Below are positions 9,003 to 15,179 of a stretch of 64,000 bases of DNA, piece by piece (the stretch's first letter is position 1; every line of letters starts with the position of its first letter). The DNA is taken from positions 186,001 to 250,000 of the forward strand of contig NZ_VFIL01000003.1 in NCBI RefSeq assembly GCF_007858285.1, written 5' to 3'. The notes under the pieces were generated by a model. The model did not search any database and was not told where the DNA came from. It saw only the letters and a list, made by a program, of their open reading frames with translations. The position numbers were made by a program, and so were the translations under genes. Source of the stretch: Pseudomonas brenneri. Its GTDB lineage: Bacteria; Pseudomonadota; Gammaproteobacteria; Pseudomonadales; Pseudomonadaceae.

Positions 9003-9077
9003 CACGCACCTCACGATTGGGGATCTTGTAGAAGGCCTGGTGATGGAACGGCCAGCAAAAGCCGCCCCACCAAAACG

Positions 9078-9159
9078 AAAAAACGCCGCCACCGGGTTTG
9101 TGTATGCAAACCGGATGTGCGACGTCTTTGTCGTGGAGGGGCAACCGCCGTTGGCTACC
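9078..9159 (-). promoter_or_regulatory. narK leader RNA: dual ANTAR hexaloop hairpins plus attenuator terminator
   Basis: Minus strand. P1 (9159-9140) is GGTAGCC-AACGGC-GGTTGCC. P2 (9133-9120) is CGAC-AAAGAC-GTCG, with a 6-nt linker. Both loops have A1 and G4. The 3' arm of P2 is shared with the 5' arm of a terminator hairpin (9125-9083, bulged GC stem) followed by a T run at 9083-9078. Same architecture as the nirB and nasS leaders. Confidence 0.85.
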
Positions 9160-9173
9160 TGTGATGTTTACAT

Positions 9174-9190
9174 AGCAAGTCTTGCGCCAA
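9174..9190 (-). promoter_or_regulatory. Sigma-54 (-24/-12) promoter of narK
   Basis: Minus strand TTGGCGCAAGACTTGCT: GG and GC have the RpoN spacing and the -12 box TTGCT is a full match. The predicted start near 9163 is about 4 nt before leader hairpin P1. It sits in the 204-base gap between nasT and narK, so narK need not depend on the nasS promoter. Confidence 0.78.
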
Positions 9191-9206
9191 CCGTGACACC
9201 GCTATC

Positions 9207-9782
9207 TCAGCCCAACAACTCACTCATGGCAATAATCTGCTCGGCCACCTGGATCAGCTTCTGCTGGCGGCTCATGGCCTGGCGGCGCATCAGGGTGTAG
9301 GCCTGTTCCTCATTGCAGTCTTTCATCTTCATTAATAGGCCCTTGGCCAGTTCGATGCGCTTGCGTTCTGCCAGTTGCTGGTCGCGGGCTATGAGCTGCG
9401 CGCGCAAGGCCTGGTCGCTCTCGAAACGGGCCATGGCCACATCGAGGATCGGTTGCAGGCGCTGGGCCTGGATGCCTTCGACGATATAGGCGCTGACCCC
9501 GGACTTGATCGCCTGGCGCATCACGCCGGGGTCATGTTCGTCGGTAAACATCACGATGGGTCGGGGCTGGTCGCGGCTGACCAGCACCACTTGCTCCATC
9601 ACATCGCGGCCGGGTGACTCGGTATCGATCAGAATCACGTCCGGGCGCACCGTTTCGACGCGCGCCGGCAGGTCGATGATCAGGCCGGACTCGTCGATCA
9701 CTTCAAAGCCGGCCTCGGTCAGCGCGCTCTTGAGGCGCCCGACTTTGCGCGGGGTGTCGTTGATCAGCAGGATTCGCAACAT
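9207..9782 (-). CDS. nasT: NasT, ANTAR-domain RNA-binding antiterminator
   Basis: 191 residues. Residues 1-125 form a response-regulator-like receiver domain (MLRILLINDTPRKVGRLK; VILIDTESPG; AIKSGVSAYIVEG). Residues ~130-190 form the ANTAR three-helix domain (RKRIELAKGLLMKMKDCNEE, AYTLMRRQAMSRQQKLI). In the NasS-NasT system NasS holds NasT without nitrate; nitrate frees NasT to bind leader RNA and prevent termination. Start MLRILL is preceded by GGGAGA; an ATG five codons upstream (9797) overlaps the nasS stop and is the alternative. Three matching leader targets lie in this window. Confidence 0.94.
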   Translation of the reverse strand: MLRILLINDTPRKVGRLKSALTEAGFEVIDESGLIIDLPARVETVRPDVILIDTESPGRDVMEQVVLVSRDQPRPIVMFTDEHDPGVMRQAIKSGVSAYIVEGIQAQRLQPILDVAMARFESDQALRAQLIARDQQLAERKRIELAKGLLMKMKDCNEEQAYTLMRRQAMSRQQKLIQVAEQIIAMSELLG

Positions 9783-9796
9783 GGGTCGGTCTCCCA

Positions 9797-11023
9797 TCAG
9801 CGCAAGGCGTGGCGGACGACATCGTCGGCCAGGGCATGCAGGCGGAAGCTGCGGGCATAGGCGGCCGGGTCCGAGCCATCCCAGACCTTGCCGTCGATCA
9901 ATTGGCTGCTGCGCATTTCCTCGCCCCAGGCGGCGACGCCCACGGCTGTCGCGGCCTGGCGATAGATATCCAGTTGTTGCACCTGGCGAGCAACGGCAAG
10001 GTAGTCGGGGTCTTCACGCAGCAGGCCCCAGCGGCGAAATTGGGTCATGAACCACATGCCGTCGGACAGATAAGGCAGATTGACCTCGCCACCCGCGTGG
10101 AAGCGCAGTGCGTGGGCGTCCTGCCAGTGATTGCCCAAGCCGTCGTTATACAGGCCTAACAGGCGCGGCTCGATGCAGTCGAGTGGGGCGTCCAGGTAGT
10201 CCCCGGCACTGAGCAGTTGCGCAGTGGAGCGGCGGTTCTCGATGCTGTCGTCGATAAAACGGCTGGCCTCCAGAACCGCCATCACCAGCACGCGTGCGGT
10301 GTTGGGGTATTGCTCGACAAACGCCTGGGTGCAGCCCAGGACTTTTTCCGGGTGGTCCGGCCAGATCGCCTGGCTGGTGGCAAGGGTGAAGCCCTGGTTC
10401 TGCTGCACCGCGCTGGCACACCAGGGTTCGCCGACGCACAGGCCATCGATCCGCCCGGCTTGCAGGTGCGCGACCATTTGCGGCGGTGGGACCACCACAC
10501 TTTCGACATCGCGCAGCGGATGAATGCCCTGGCTGGCCAGCCAGTAATACAACCACATGGCGTGGGTGCCGGTAGGAAACGTCTGGGCGAAGGTGAGTTT
10601 TGTTCGGCTTTGGTGCACCTTGCGCTCCAGTGCCTCAGGACTGGTCACGCCCTGCTGTTGCAGGCCCTGGGACAGGTTGATGCCTTGGCCGTTCTGGTTC
10701 AGGCCCATCAGCACCGCCATGTCGGTCGGCGCGACGCCGCCGATGCCCAGGTGGACCGCATAGATCAGGCCGTACAGGCTGTGGGCGGCGTCCAGTTCGC
10801 CGCTGACCAGCTTGTCCCGCAGGCCGGCCCAGGATGACTGGCGCTTGAGGTTCAATGTCAGGCCGTACGGTTGGGCAAACCCCTGTGTCGCCGCGACCAC
10901 CAGCGAAGCGCAGTCGCTCAGGGCCATGAAGCCCAGGTCGAGGCTGCTCTTTTCCGGGGCATCGCTGCCGTTGACCCAGGCCAGGGGATTGGTTGCCTGG
11001 CTGTTGCCGACCTGATCACTCAT
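9797..11023 (-). CDS. nasS: NasS, nitrate-sensing periplasmic-binding-protein-like regulator
   Basis: 408 residues related to nitrate-binding proteins of ABC transporters (NrtA/NMT1 fold: LGFMALSDCASLVVAATQ, GYDVESVVVPPP-like region SVVVPPPQMVAHLQAGRIDG, CVGEPWCASA). It has no signal peptide, as expected for the cytosolic sensor that sequesters NasT. Start at MSDQVGNSQ (ATG 11023); an in-frame GTG two codons earlier is possible. Runs directly into nasT (stop and alternative start overlap), so the two form one operon. Confidence 0.93.
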   Translation of the reverse strand: MSDQVGNSQATNPLAWVNGSDAPEKSSLDLGFMALSDCASLVVAATQGFAQPYGLTLNLKRQSSWAGLRDKLVSGELDAAHSLYGLIYAVHLGIGGVAPTDMAVLMGLNQNGQGINLSQGLQQQGVTSPEALERKVHQSRTKLTFAQTFPTGTHAMWLYYWLASQGIHPLRDVESVVVPPPQMVAHLQAGRIDGLCVGEPWCASAVQQNQGFTLATSQAIWPDHPEKVLGCTQAFVEQYPNTARVLVMAVLEASRFIDDSIENRRSTAQLLSAGDYLDAPLDCIEPRLLGLYNDGLGNHWQDAHALRFHAGGEVNLPYLSDGMWFMTQFRRWGLLREDPDYLAVARQVQQLDIYRQAATAVGVAAWGEEMRSSQLIDGKVWDGSDPAAYARSFRLHALADDVVRHALR

Positions 11024-11043
11024 CAACACCTACCTTCTGTGTG

Positions 11044-11132
11044 AAAAAGGCGTCGTTCCGTAGGGTGGCTTGCAAGCCTCCTGCCGGTAACGACGCCTTT
11101 GTCTTTGCGCCCGTTCCGTCATTGGTACGGGC
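11044..11132 (-). promoter_or_regulatory. nasS leader RNA: dual ANTAR hexaloop hairpins plus attenuator terminator
   Basis: Minus strand. P1 (11132-11109) is GCCCGTACC-AATGAC-GGAACGGGC with one A-A mismatch. P2 (11103-11092) is GAC-AAAGGC-GTC, a short 3-bp stem, with a 5-nt linker. Both loops have A1 and G4. P2 bases are part of the 5' arm of a long terminator (11100-11046: AAAGGCGTCGTT pairs with AACGACGCCTTT) ending in T's. This implies NasT controls its own operon. Confidence 0.82.
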
Positions 11133-11149
11133 CGCCATAGCCAAGGCAA

Positions 11150-11165
11150 AGCAAGGCACATGCCA
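11150..11165 (-). promoter_or_regulatory. Sigma-54 (-24/-12) promoter of nasST
   Basis: Minus strand TGGCATGTGCCTTGCT has the RpoN GG/GC spacing and a full TTGCT -12 box. The predicted start is near 11139, about 7 nt before leader hairpin P1. Confidence 0.75.
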
Positions 11166-11243
11166 CGGTGTGCAAGTGGGCACTGGAAGGTCAGAATTTC
11201 ATCAAGATTGCACTACGGGGGCCTTTCACTATGGCGCTCCTTC

Positions 11244-12146
11244 ATGCAAGACCATTCAGGAATCCCCCGCGTGCTCCTTGACCGATATGCCGCAGCGACC
11301 TGCCGGGCCTTTTTGCAGCGCTGGTTGCTTGGCGGGCTGTTGCTGCTCAATGCCCTGCCTGTGGCGGGCGAGTCCTACCTGGTGTGGAACGAGAGCCTGC
11401 AGGGCTTCTTCTCCCGGCTCGCGGTGCCCCTGGGCCAGCCCATCGTGGTCAGCAAGCTGGCGGCGGGTAAGCGTATTACCGGGCAGTTTGATTTTGCCGA
11501 CCCGCAAGCGGTCCTGGAGACCGTGGTGTTGCAGCACGAACTGATCTGGTACAGCGACGGCCAGGTGCTGCATCTCTACGACGCCAGCGAGGCCAAGAGC
11601 TCCGGGGTAACCCTGCGGCACATGACTGTCGACCGGTTGCGCAAAGTCATGCGGCGCTCGGGACTCGACGAGGCGCGCTACCCCATTCGCAAGGCCGGTC
11701 CTCGATTGTTTTATGTGTCCGGGCCTGCCAATTATGTCGATCACGTATTGCGCCTGGCCCAGCTCATGGATCGCCAGCGTCCAGCGCGCCGGCAGGCGTT
11801 GCCCGGCGTCGGTGTTGTCCAGGTGCTTAATGCTGACGTCGCGGACCATCAGTACGACAGAGGGGCGCAAACGATCACCGTGCCCGGCATGGCGACGATG
11901 GTCGAGCGGCGGCTTGCCGAGCTTGGGCGCAAGGCCGGTGCGGGCGCTGCGGTCATCGCCTACCCGCAGCTCAACAGCCTGTTGATCAAGGGCAGTGAAC
12001 AGCAGTTGAAACTTATCAAAACGCTGGTGACTGAGTTGGATAACCCTGCGCCTGCCGTGGTCGAGGGGCGCGTCGCTTCGGTCCCCCTGAGCACCGAGCA
12101 GTACGAGCGTGTACGACGCGCATTTGCACGGGTAGCCGAGCAGTAA
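11244..12146 (+). CDS. Truncated InvG-type T3SS secretin: periplasmic N-domains only, no pore domain
   Basis: 300 residues. A signal peptide-like stretch (RWLLGGLLLLNALPVAG) is followed by the N0-N1 region of SPI-1-type secretins: QPIVVSKLAAGKRITGQFDF, ELIWYSDGQVLHLYDASE, RYPIRKAGPRLFYVSGPANY. Next comes an N3/NolW-like segment ending IAYPQLNSLLIKGSEQQLKL. These match my recollection of Salmonella InvG closely in order and wording. InvG (~560 residues) then goes on into the outer-membrane secretin domain; here the frame ends after an unrelated ~30-residue tail. No secretin-coding DNA fits in the 170 bases before the next gene. The ATG at 11244 has a weak ribosome site; a GTG at 11271 has AGGAA eight bases upstream and may be the true start. 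The frame is intact otherwise. Confidence 0.75.
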   Translation: MQDHSGIPRVLLDRYAAATCRAFLQRWLLGGLLLLNALPVAGESYLVWNESLQGFFSRLAVPLGQPIVVSKLAAGKRITGQFDFADPQAVLETVVLQHELIWYSDGQVLHLYDASEAKSSGVTLRHMTVDRLRKVMRRSGLDEARYPIRKAGPRLFYVSGPANYVDHVLRLAQLMDRQRPARRQALPGVGVVQVLNADVADHQYDRGAQTITVPGMATMVERRLAELGRKAGAGAAVIAYPQLNSLLIKGSEQQLKLIKTLVTELDNPAPAVVEGRVASVPLSTEQYERVRRAFARVAEQ

Positions 12147-12175
12147 AGCGAGGCGCAAGGGCTGGTGTCGTACAG

Positions 12176-12218
12176 GCTTCGAAAGGTCCTACGCGATACT
12201 CCTGGAAAACTTCGAAGC
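12176..12218. repeat. Inverted repeat GCTTCGAA / TTCGAAGC upstream of the HilA-like gene
   Basis: Perfect 8-bp arms at 12176-12183 and 12211-12218, separated by 27 bases, in the gap between the secretin-like gene and the HilA-like gene. It could be an operator for the HilA-type regulator or part of a weak terminator (GGGCTTTTTCC follows). Neither is shown. Confidence 0.4.
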
Positions 12219-12316
12219 AGCGGGCTTTTTCCTAGCGTGAAATTGGCTGCGGGTTTTTATAGTCGCGACATCTCCCAGGCGGTGCGATATGTCCGCAGAC
12301 AGGTATAGAGGTTTAA

Positions 12317-12739
12317 ATGGTTGTTGCAATTGAGGGCTTGATGATGGCGTCCCTCGTCTTTGGGCAGTGGACGTTGCAAGGGGATGGCAGGCTGACCACC
12401 CAAGGGCGCGATGTTCAATTGCCGCCCAAAGAGTGTCATGTCTTGCGCCTCTTGCTGGCCACGCCCGGCATGCTGGTCACCAAGGACTGGTTGCTGGAGC
12501 AGGTGTGGCCCGATATCGATATCGCCGAAGAATCCCTGACCCGGTGCATCTACTCGTTGCGCAAGCAATTGCAGAGTGACCGGGGCTTGATTGCGACGGT
12601 GTATGGCCGCGGTTATCGCTTCAATGGCAGGGTACGGATGGTTGAGCTGCCTGGCCAGGCAGCGCGAACTGCGGGGACACCACCGCGTTTTTGCCCGGCC
12701 TGTGGATGGGGCGCCGAAGTGGATGTCGACCTGGCATGA
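12317..12739 (+). CDS. HilA/OmpR-type winged-helix DNA-binding protein, short form
   Basis: 140 residues. Residues ~12-108 are an OmpR-type winged helix: LPPKECHVLRLLLATPG, LLEQVWPDIDIAEESLTRCI, YSLRKQLQS, IATVYGRGYRFNGRV. The closest family I recognise is HilA, the SPI-1 T3SS activator, which carries the same N-terminal domain but has a further ~400 residues. Here only a ~30-residue tail with PRFCPACGWG follows. GAGGT lies upstream of the ATG. Its stop overlaps the next start (ATGA), the same hilA-iagB adjacency as in Salmonella. Function unknown; probably a transcription factor for this island. Confidence 0.72.
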   Translation: MVVAIEGLMMASLVFGQWTLQGDGRLTTQGRDVQLPPKECHVLRLLLATPGMLVTKDWLLEQVWPDIDIAEESLTRCIYSLRKQLQSDRGLIATVYGRGYRFNGRVRMVELPGQAARTAGTPPRFCPACGWGAEVDVDLA

Positions 12740-13197
12740 AGCGGGCCTGTTGGCTGGGGCTGCTGTTCATCGTGGGCGTGGCAAGTGAGGCCAGGGCTTA
12801 TTGCTGGGCAGAGGCTGCTCGCCAATACGATATCGAGCCGCAACTGTTGCAGGCGATTGCTGTCGTAGAGTCCGGCTACCGCGCCGAGGCCATGAACTAC
12901 AGCAATACCAATGGCTCCCGTGATATTGGCCTGATGCAAATCAACAGCATTCATTTGCCGCGCCTGCTCAAGCAGGGGATTACCGAGCAGCGGTTGCTGG
13001 ATGAGCCGTGCCTGTCGGTGGAAGTGGGGGCGTCGATCCTGGCCGACTTCATCAAGCAGTTCGGCTACAACTGGACCGCCGTAGGTGCCTATAACGTCGG
13101 GCCCGGGGCAGGGGCCGAGCGTGATGCACTGCGCCTGCGTTATGCGCAGAAGATCTGGAGCCGTTATGAAGAGTTGATGGCCCATGGCAGTGGATGA
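12736..13197 (+). CDS. IagB-type lytic transglycosylase
   Basis: 153 residues with an N-terminal signal peptide (ACWLGLLFIVGVASEARAY), then a lysozyme-like SLT domain: QLLQAIAVVESGYRAEAMNY with the catalytic glutamate in VES, RDIGLMQINSIHLPRLL, and VGAYNVGPGAGAERD. This is the usual size and order of T3SS/conjugation-associated transglycosylases (IagB, IpgF, VirB1-like) that open peptidoglycan for an envelope machine. The start codon overlaps the HilA-like stop by four bases, so the two are co-translated. No other secretion-system genes are present in the window. Confidence 0.88.
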   Translation: MKRACWLGLLFIVGVASEARAYCWAEAARQYDIEPQLLQAIAVVESGYRAEAMNYSNTNGSRDIGLMQINSIHLPRLLKQGITEQRLLDEPCLSVEVGASILADFIKQFGYNWTAVGAYNVGPGAGAERDALRLRYAQKIWSRYEELMAHGSG

Positions 13198-13242
13198 TCG
13201 ACCGGCGGTGTGTCACGCCTCGCACGGACTCGCCACCCCGGC

Positions 13243-13248
13243 TATAAT
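13243..13248 (+). promoter_or_regulatory. -10 box (TATAAT) of pyrD
   Basis: Perfect TATAAT 40 bases before the pyrD ATG; the -35 region is not clear. It separates pyrD from the upstream island transcriptionally. Confidence 0.5.
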
Positions 13249-13287
13249 CGCCGCCACCTTTCGCCGCCATCCGAGTCAAGCCCGCCC

Positions 13288-14313
13288 ATGTATACCCTGG
13301 CCCGCCAGCTGTTGTTCAAACTCTCCCCGGAAACTTCCCACGATCTGTCCCTGGACCTGATCGGCGCGGGCGGCCGCCTGGGGCTCAATGGCCTGGTGTG
13401 CAAGGCGCCGGCGAAAATGCCGGTCTCGGTGATGGGGCTCGATTTCCCCAACCCGGTTGGCCTGGCGGCTGGCCTGGACAAGAACGGCGCGGCCATCGAT
13501 GGCTTTGCGCAGTTGGGGTTCGGTTTTGTCGAGATCGGCACGGTCACGCCGCGTCCGCAGCCGGGCAATCCCAAGCCGCGCATTTTCCGCCTGCCGGAAG
13601 CCGAGGCGATCATCAATCGCATGGGCTTCAACAACCTGGGCGTTGACCATCTGCTGTCACGGGTGCAGGCCGCCAAGTACAAGGGCATCCTGGGGATCAA
13701 CATCGGCAAGAACTTCGATACCCCGGTTGAACGTGCGGTGGATGACTACCTGACTTGCCTGGACAAGGTTTACGCCCATGCCAGCTATGTAACGGTCAAC
13801 GTCAGTTCCCCCAACACCCCGGGCCTGCGTAGCCTGCAGTTTGGCGACTCCCTCAAGCAACTGCTCGAAGCCCTGCGCCAGCGCCAGGAAGACCTGGCGG
13901 TACGGCATGGCAAGCGTGTGCCGTTGGCGATCAAGATCGCCCCGGACATGAGCGACGAAGAAACCGTGCTGGTGGCCCAGGCCCTGGTGGATTCGGGGAT
14001 GGATGCGGTGATTGCCACCAACACCACGCTCAGCCGTGTAGGCGTTGAAGGCCTGGCCTACGGTGATGAGGCCGGTGGGCTGTCCGGTGCGCCGGTACGC
14101 GACCAGAGTACCCATATCGTCAAGGTGCTGGCGGCCGAGTTGGCCGGGCGTCTGCCGATCATCGCCGTGGGCGGGATCACCGAAGGCCGGCACGCAGCAG
14201 AGAAAATCGCTGCGGGTGCAAGCCTGGTGCAGTTGTATTCCGGGTTTATCTACAAGGGGCCGGCGCTGATTCGCCAGTCGGTGGACGCCATTGCGGCCTT
14301 GCCCAAATCCTGA
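13288..14313 (+). CDS. pyrD: Dihydroorotate dehydrogenase (quinone), class 2
   Basis: Oxidises dihydroorotate to orotate in pyrimidine synthesis, passing electrons to membrane quinones. 341 residues against 336 in E. coli. It has the N-terminal membrane-associating helix ([18 protein letters not shown]), [18 protein letters not shown] near residue 60, the catalytic-serine region [17 protein letters not shown] near 170, and FMN-phosphate loops [17 protein letters not shown] and [16 protein letters not shown]. Start chosen by homology; the 26 upstream codons in the longer frame overlap the promoter. Confidence 0.97.
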   Translation: MYTLARQLLFKLSPETSHDLSLDLIGAGGRLGLNGLVCKAPAKMPVSVMGLDFPNPVGLAAGLDKNGAAIDGFAQLGFGFVEIGTVTPRPQPGNPKPRIFRLPEAEAIINRMGFNNLGVDHLLSRVQAAKYKGILGINIGKNFDTPVERAVDDYLTCLDKVYAHASYVTVNVSSPNTPGLRSLQFGDSLKQLLEALRQRQEDLAVRHGKRVPLAIKIAPDMSDEETVLVAQALVDSGMDAVIATNTTLSRVGVEGLAYGDEAGGLSGAPVRDQSTHIVKVLAAELAGRLPIIAVGGITEGRHAAEKIAAGASLVQLYSGFIYKGPALIRQSVDAIAALPKS

Positions 14314-14319
14314 ACCCAT

Positions 14320-14344
14320 AAAAAAGGGCTCCTCGAAGGAGCCC
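14320..14344 (-). terminator. rmf: Intrinsic terminator of rmf
   Basis: GGGCTCC stem with a short CG-containing loop, followed on the minus strand by a run of T's (AAAAAA at 14319-14325 on plus). It lies 87 bases after the rmf stop and just past the convergent pyrD stop, so it may also fold at the end of the pyrD message. Confidence 0.75.
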
Positions 14345-14430
14345 CTGGGCCGAAGCCCGCCGCCCGGATGGGGCGTGCGTGGTTAAGTCGTTACATTCTT
14401 CAAGGTGGTTGTCGGAATTAAGTGCCCTGA

Positions 14431-14646
14431 TTAGCCGACGGCGTGAAGTTCGTTGAGTCTGTGGATCCCCGCAGTGCCGGTCATACCGTCCCAGTTGTCG
14501 CCGCGTCCTTCGCGCCACCCGTTAATCCAGGCCTGGCGTACCGACGGTAGAGTAAATGGGCAAAGCTCACGGGATTTGCCATGAACGCCATACTGATATC
14601 CGCGTAAAAATGCTCTTTCCAACGGATCACGCTTAAGTCTTCTCAT
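14431..14646 (-). CDS. rmf: Ribosome modulation factor
   Basis: 71-residue basic protein that dimerises 70S ribosomes into inactive 100S particles in stationary phase. The sequence MRRLKRDPLERAFLRGYQ, GVHGKSRELCPF and RQAWINGWREGRGDNWDG is the diagnostic Rmf pattern. The C-terminal ~18 residues extend past the E. coli length (55). GAGGG precedes the ATG. Single-gene transcript, with its own terminator downstream and a long upstream region. Confidence 0.96.
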   Translation of the reverse strand: MRRLKRDPLERAFLRGYQYGVHGKSRELCPFTLPSVRQAWINGWREGRGDNWDGMTGTAGIHRLNELHAVG

Positions 14647-15179
14647 AGGGTGTTTCCCTCACTTGTTGACTGTCTTGATATCCTTCGACCTCATCCGAGG
14701 CCGGGCAGAGTTTTTCTGCCGTTGGTGTGGCTCGCTGCCGGCGTGGCGAGCCGATGTGTCAGCGTCGTTGCGGCGCTGACCTGTGTTGAGTTCTAACCAA
14801 TAGGTCACATGGATTCAATGATCGTTTTGTCATAAGCACGTAACGATAACGATGCTATAGCCATAAGCTGGGATGGCTTTTCGCCCCATTTATTGGGCAA
14901 AGCCAGCTATGATGTGCCCTGTAAAGAGGATGGGTTTAATCCTTTAGTGAGAATACCCGCCGCTTGCAGTCGGTTATTATTCGACGAAGGGTCGGAATAT
15001 TTCCTTTTGTTGCGCGAATTATCTCTCTGCCCTGGCAATCAAGGCCTACAGGTCTGGACACCGGGGTGGAACGGCACACATTCGTGCCACGCGAGCGCTC
15101 TTCAAGAAAAGCGCTTGATTGAAAACCGAACGCGCGATGCGTCGCCCGTTCATTTATTGCTGAAAAGCCTGGAATGCCC
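14647..15179. other. 533-base intergenic region between divergent rmf and rlmL
   Basis: Lower GC than its surroundings. A hairpin (GGCTTTTCGCCCC ... GGGCAAAGCC, about 14875-14904) is visible. No convincing gene: the open frames here have no ribosome site or recognisable product. It probably holds the stationary-phase promoter of rmf and the upstream leader of rlmL. Confidence 0.5.

Noticed and set aside
11165..11215. NtrC enhancer-like GTGC/GCAC dyad upstream of nasS
   Set aside because: The half-sites face the wrong way for the GCAC-N-GTGC consensus, so it was not called although an activator site is expected somewhere near.
12147..12316. Hidden secretin pore domain after the truncated InvG-like gene
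   Set aside because: Only 170 bases are available, far too short for a ~230-codon domain, and no frame reads as secretin.
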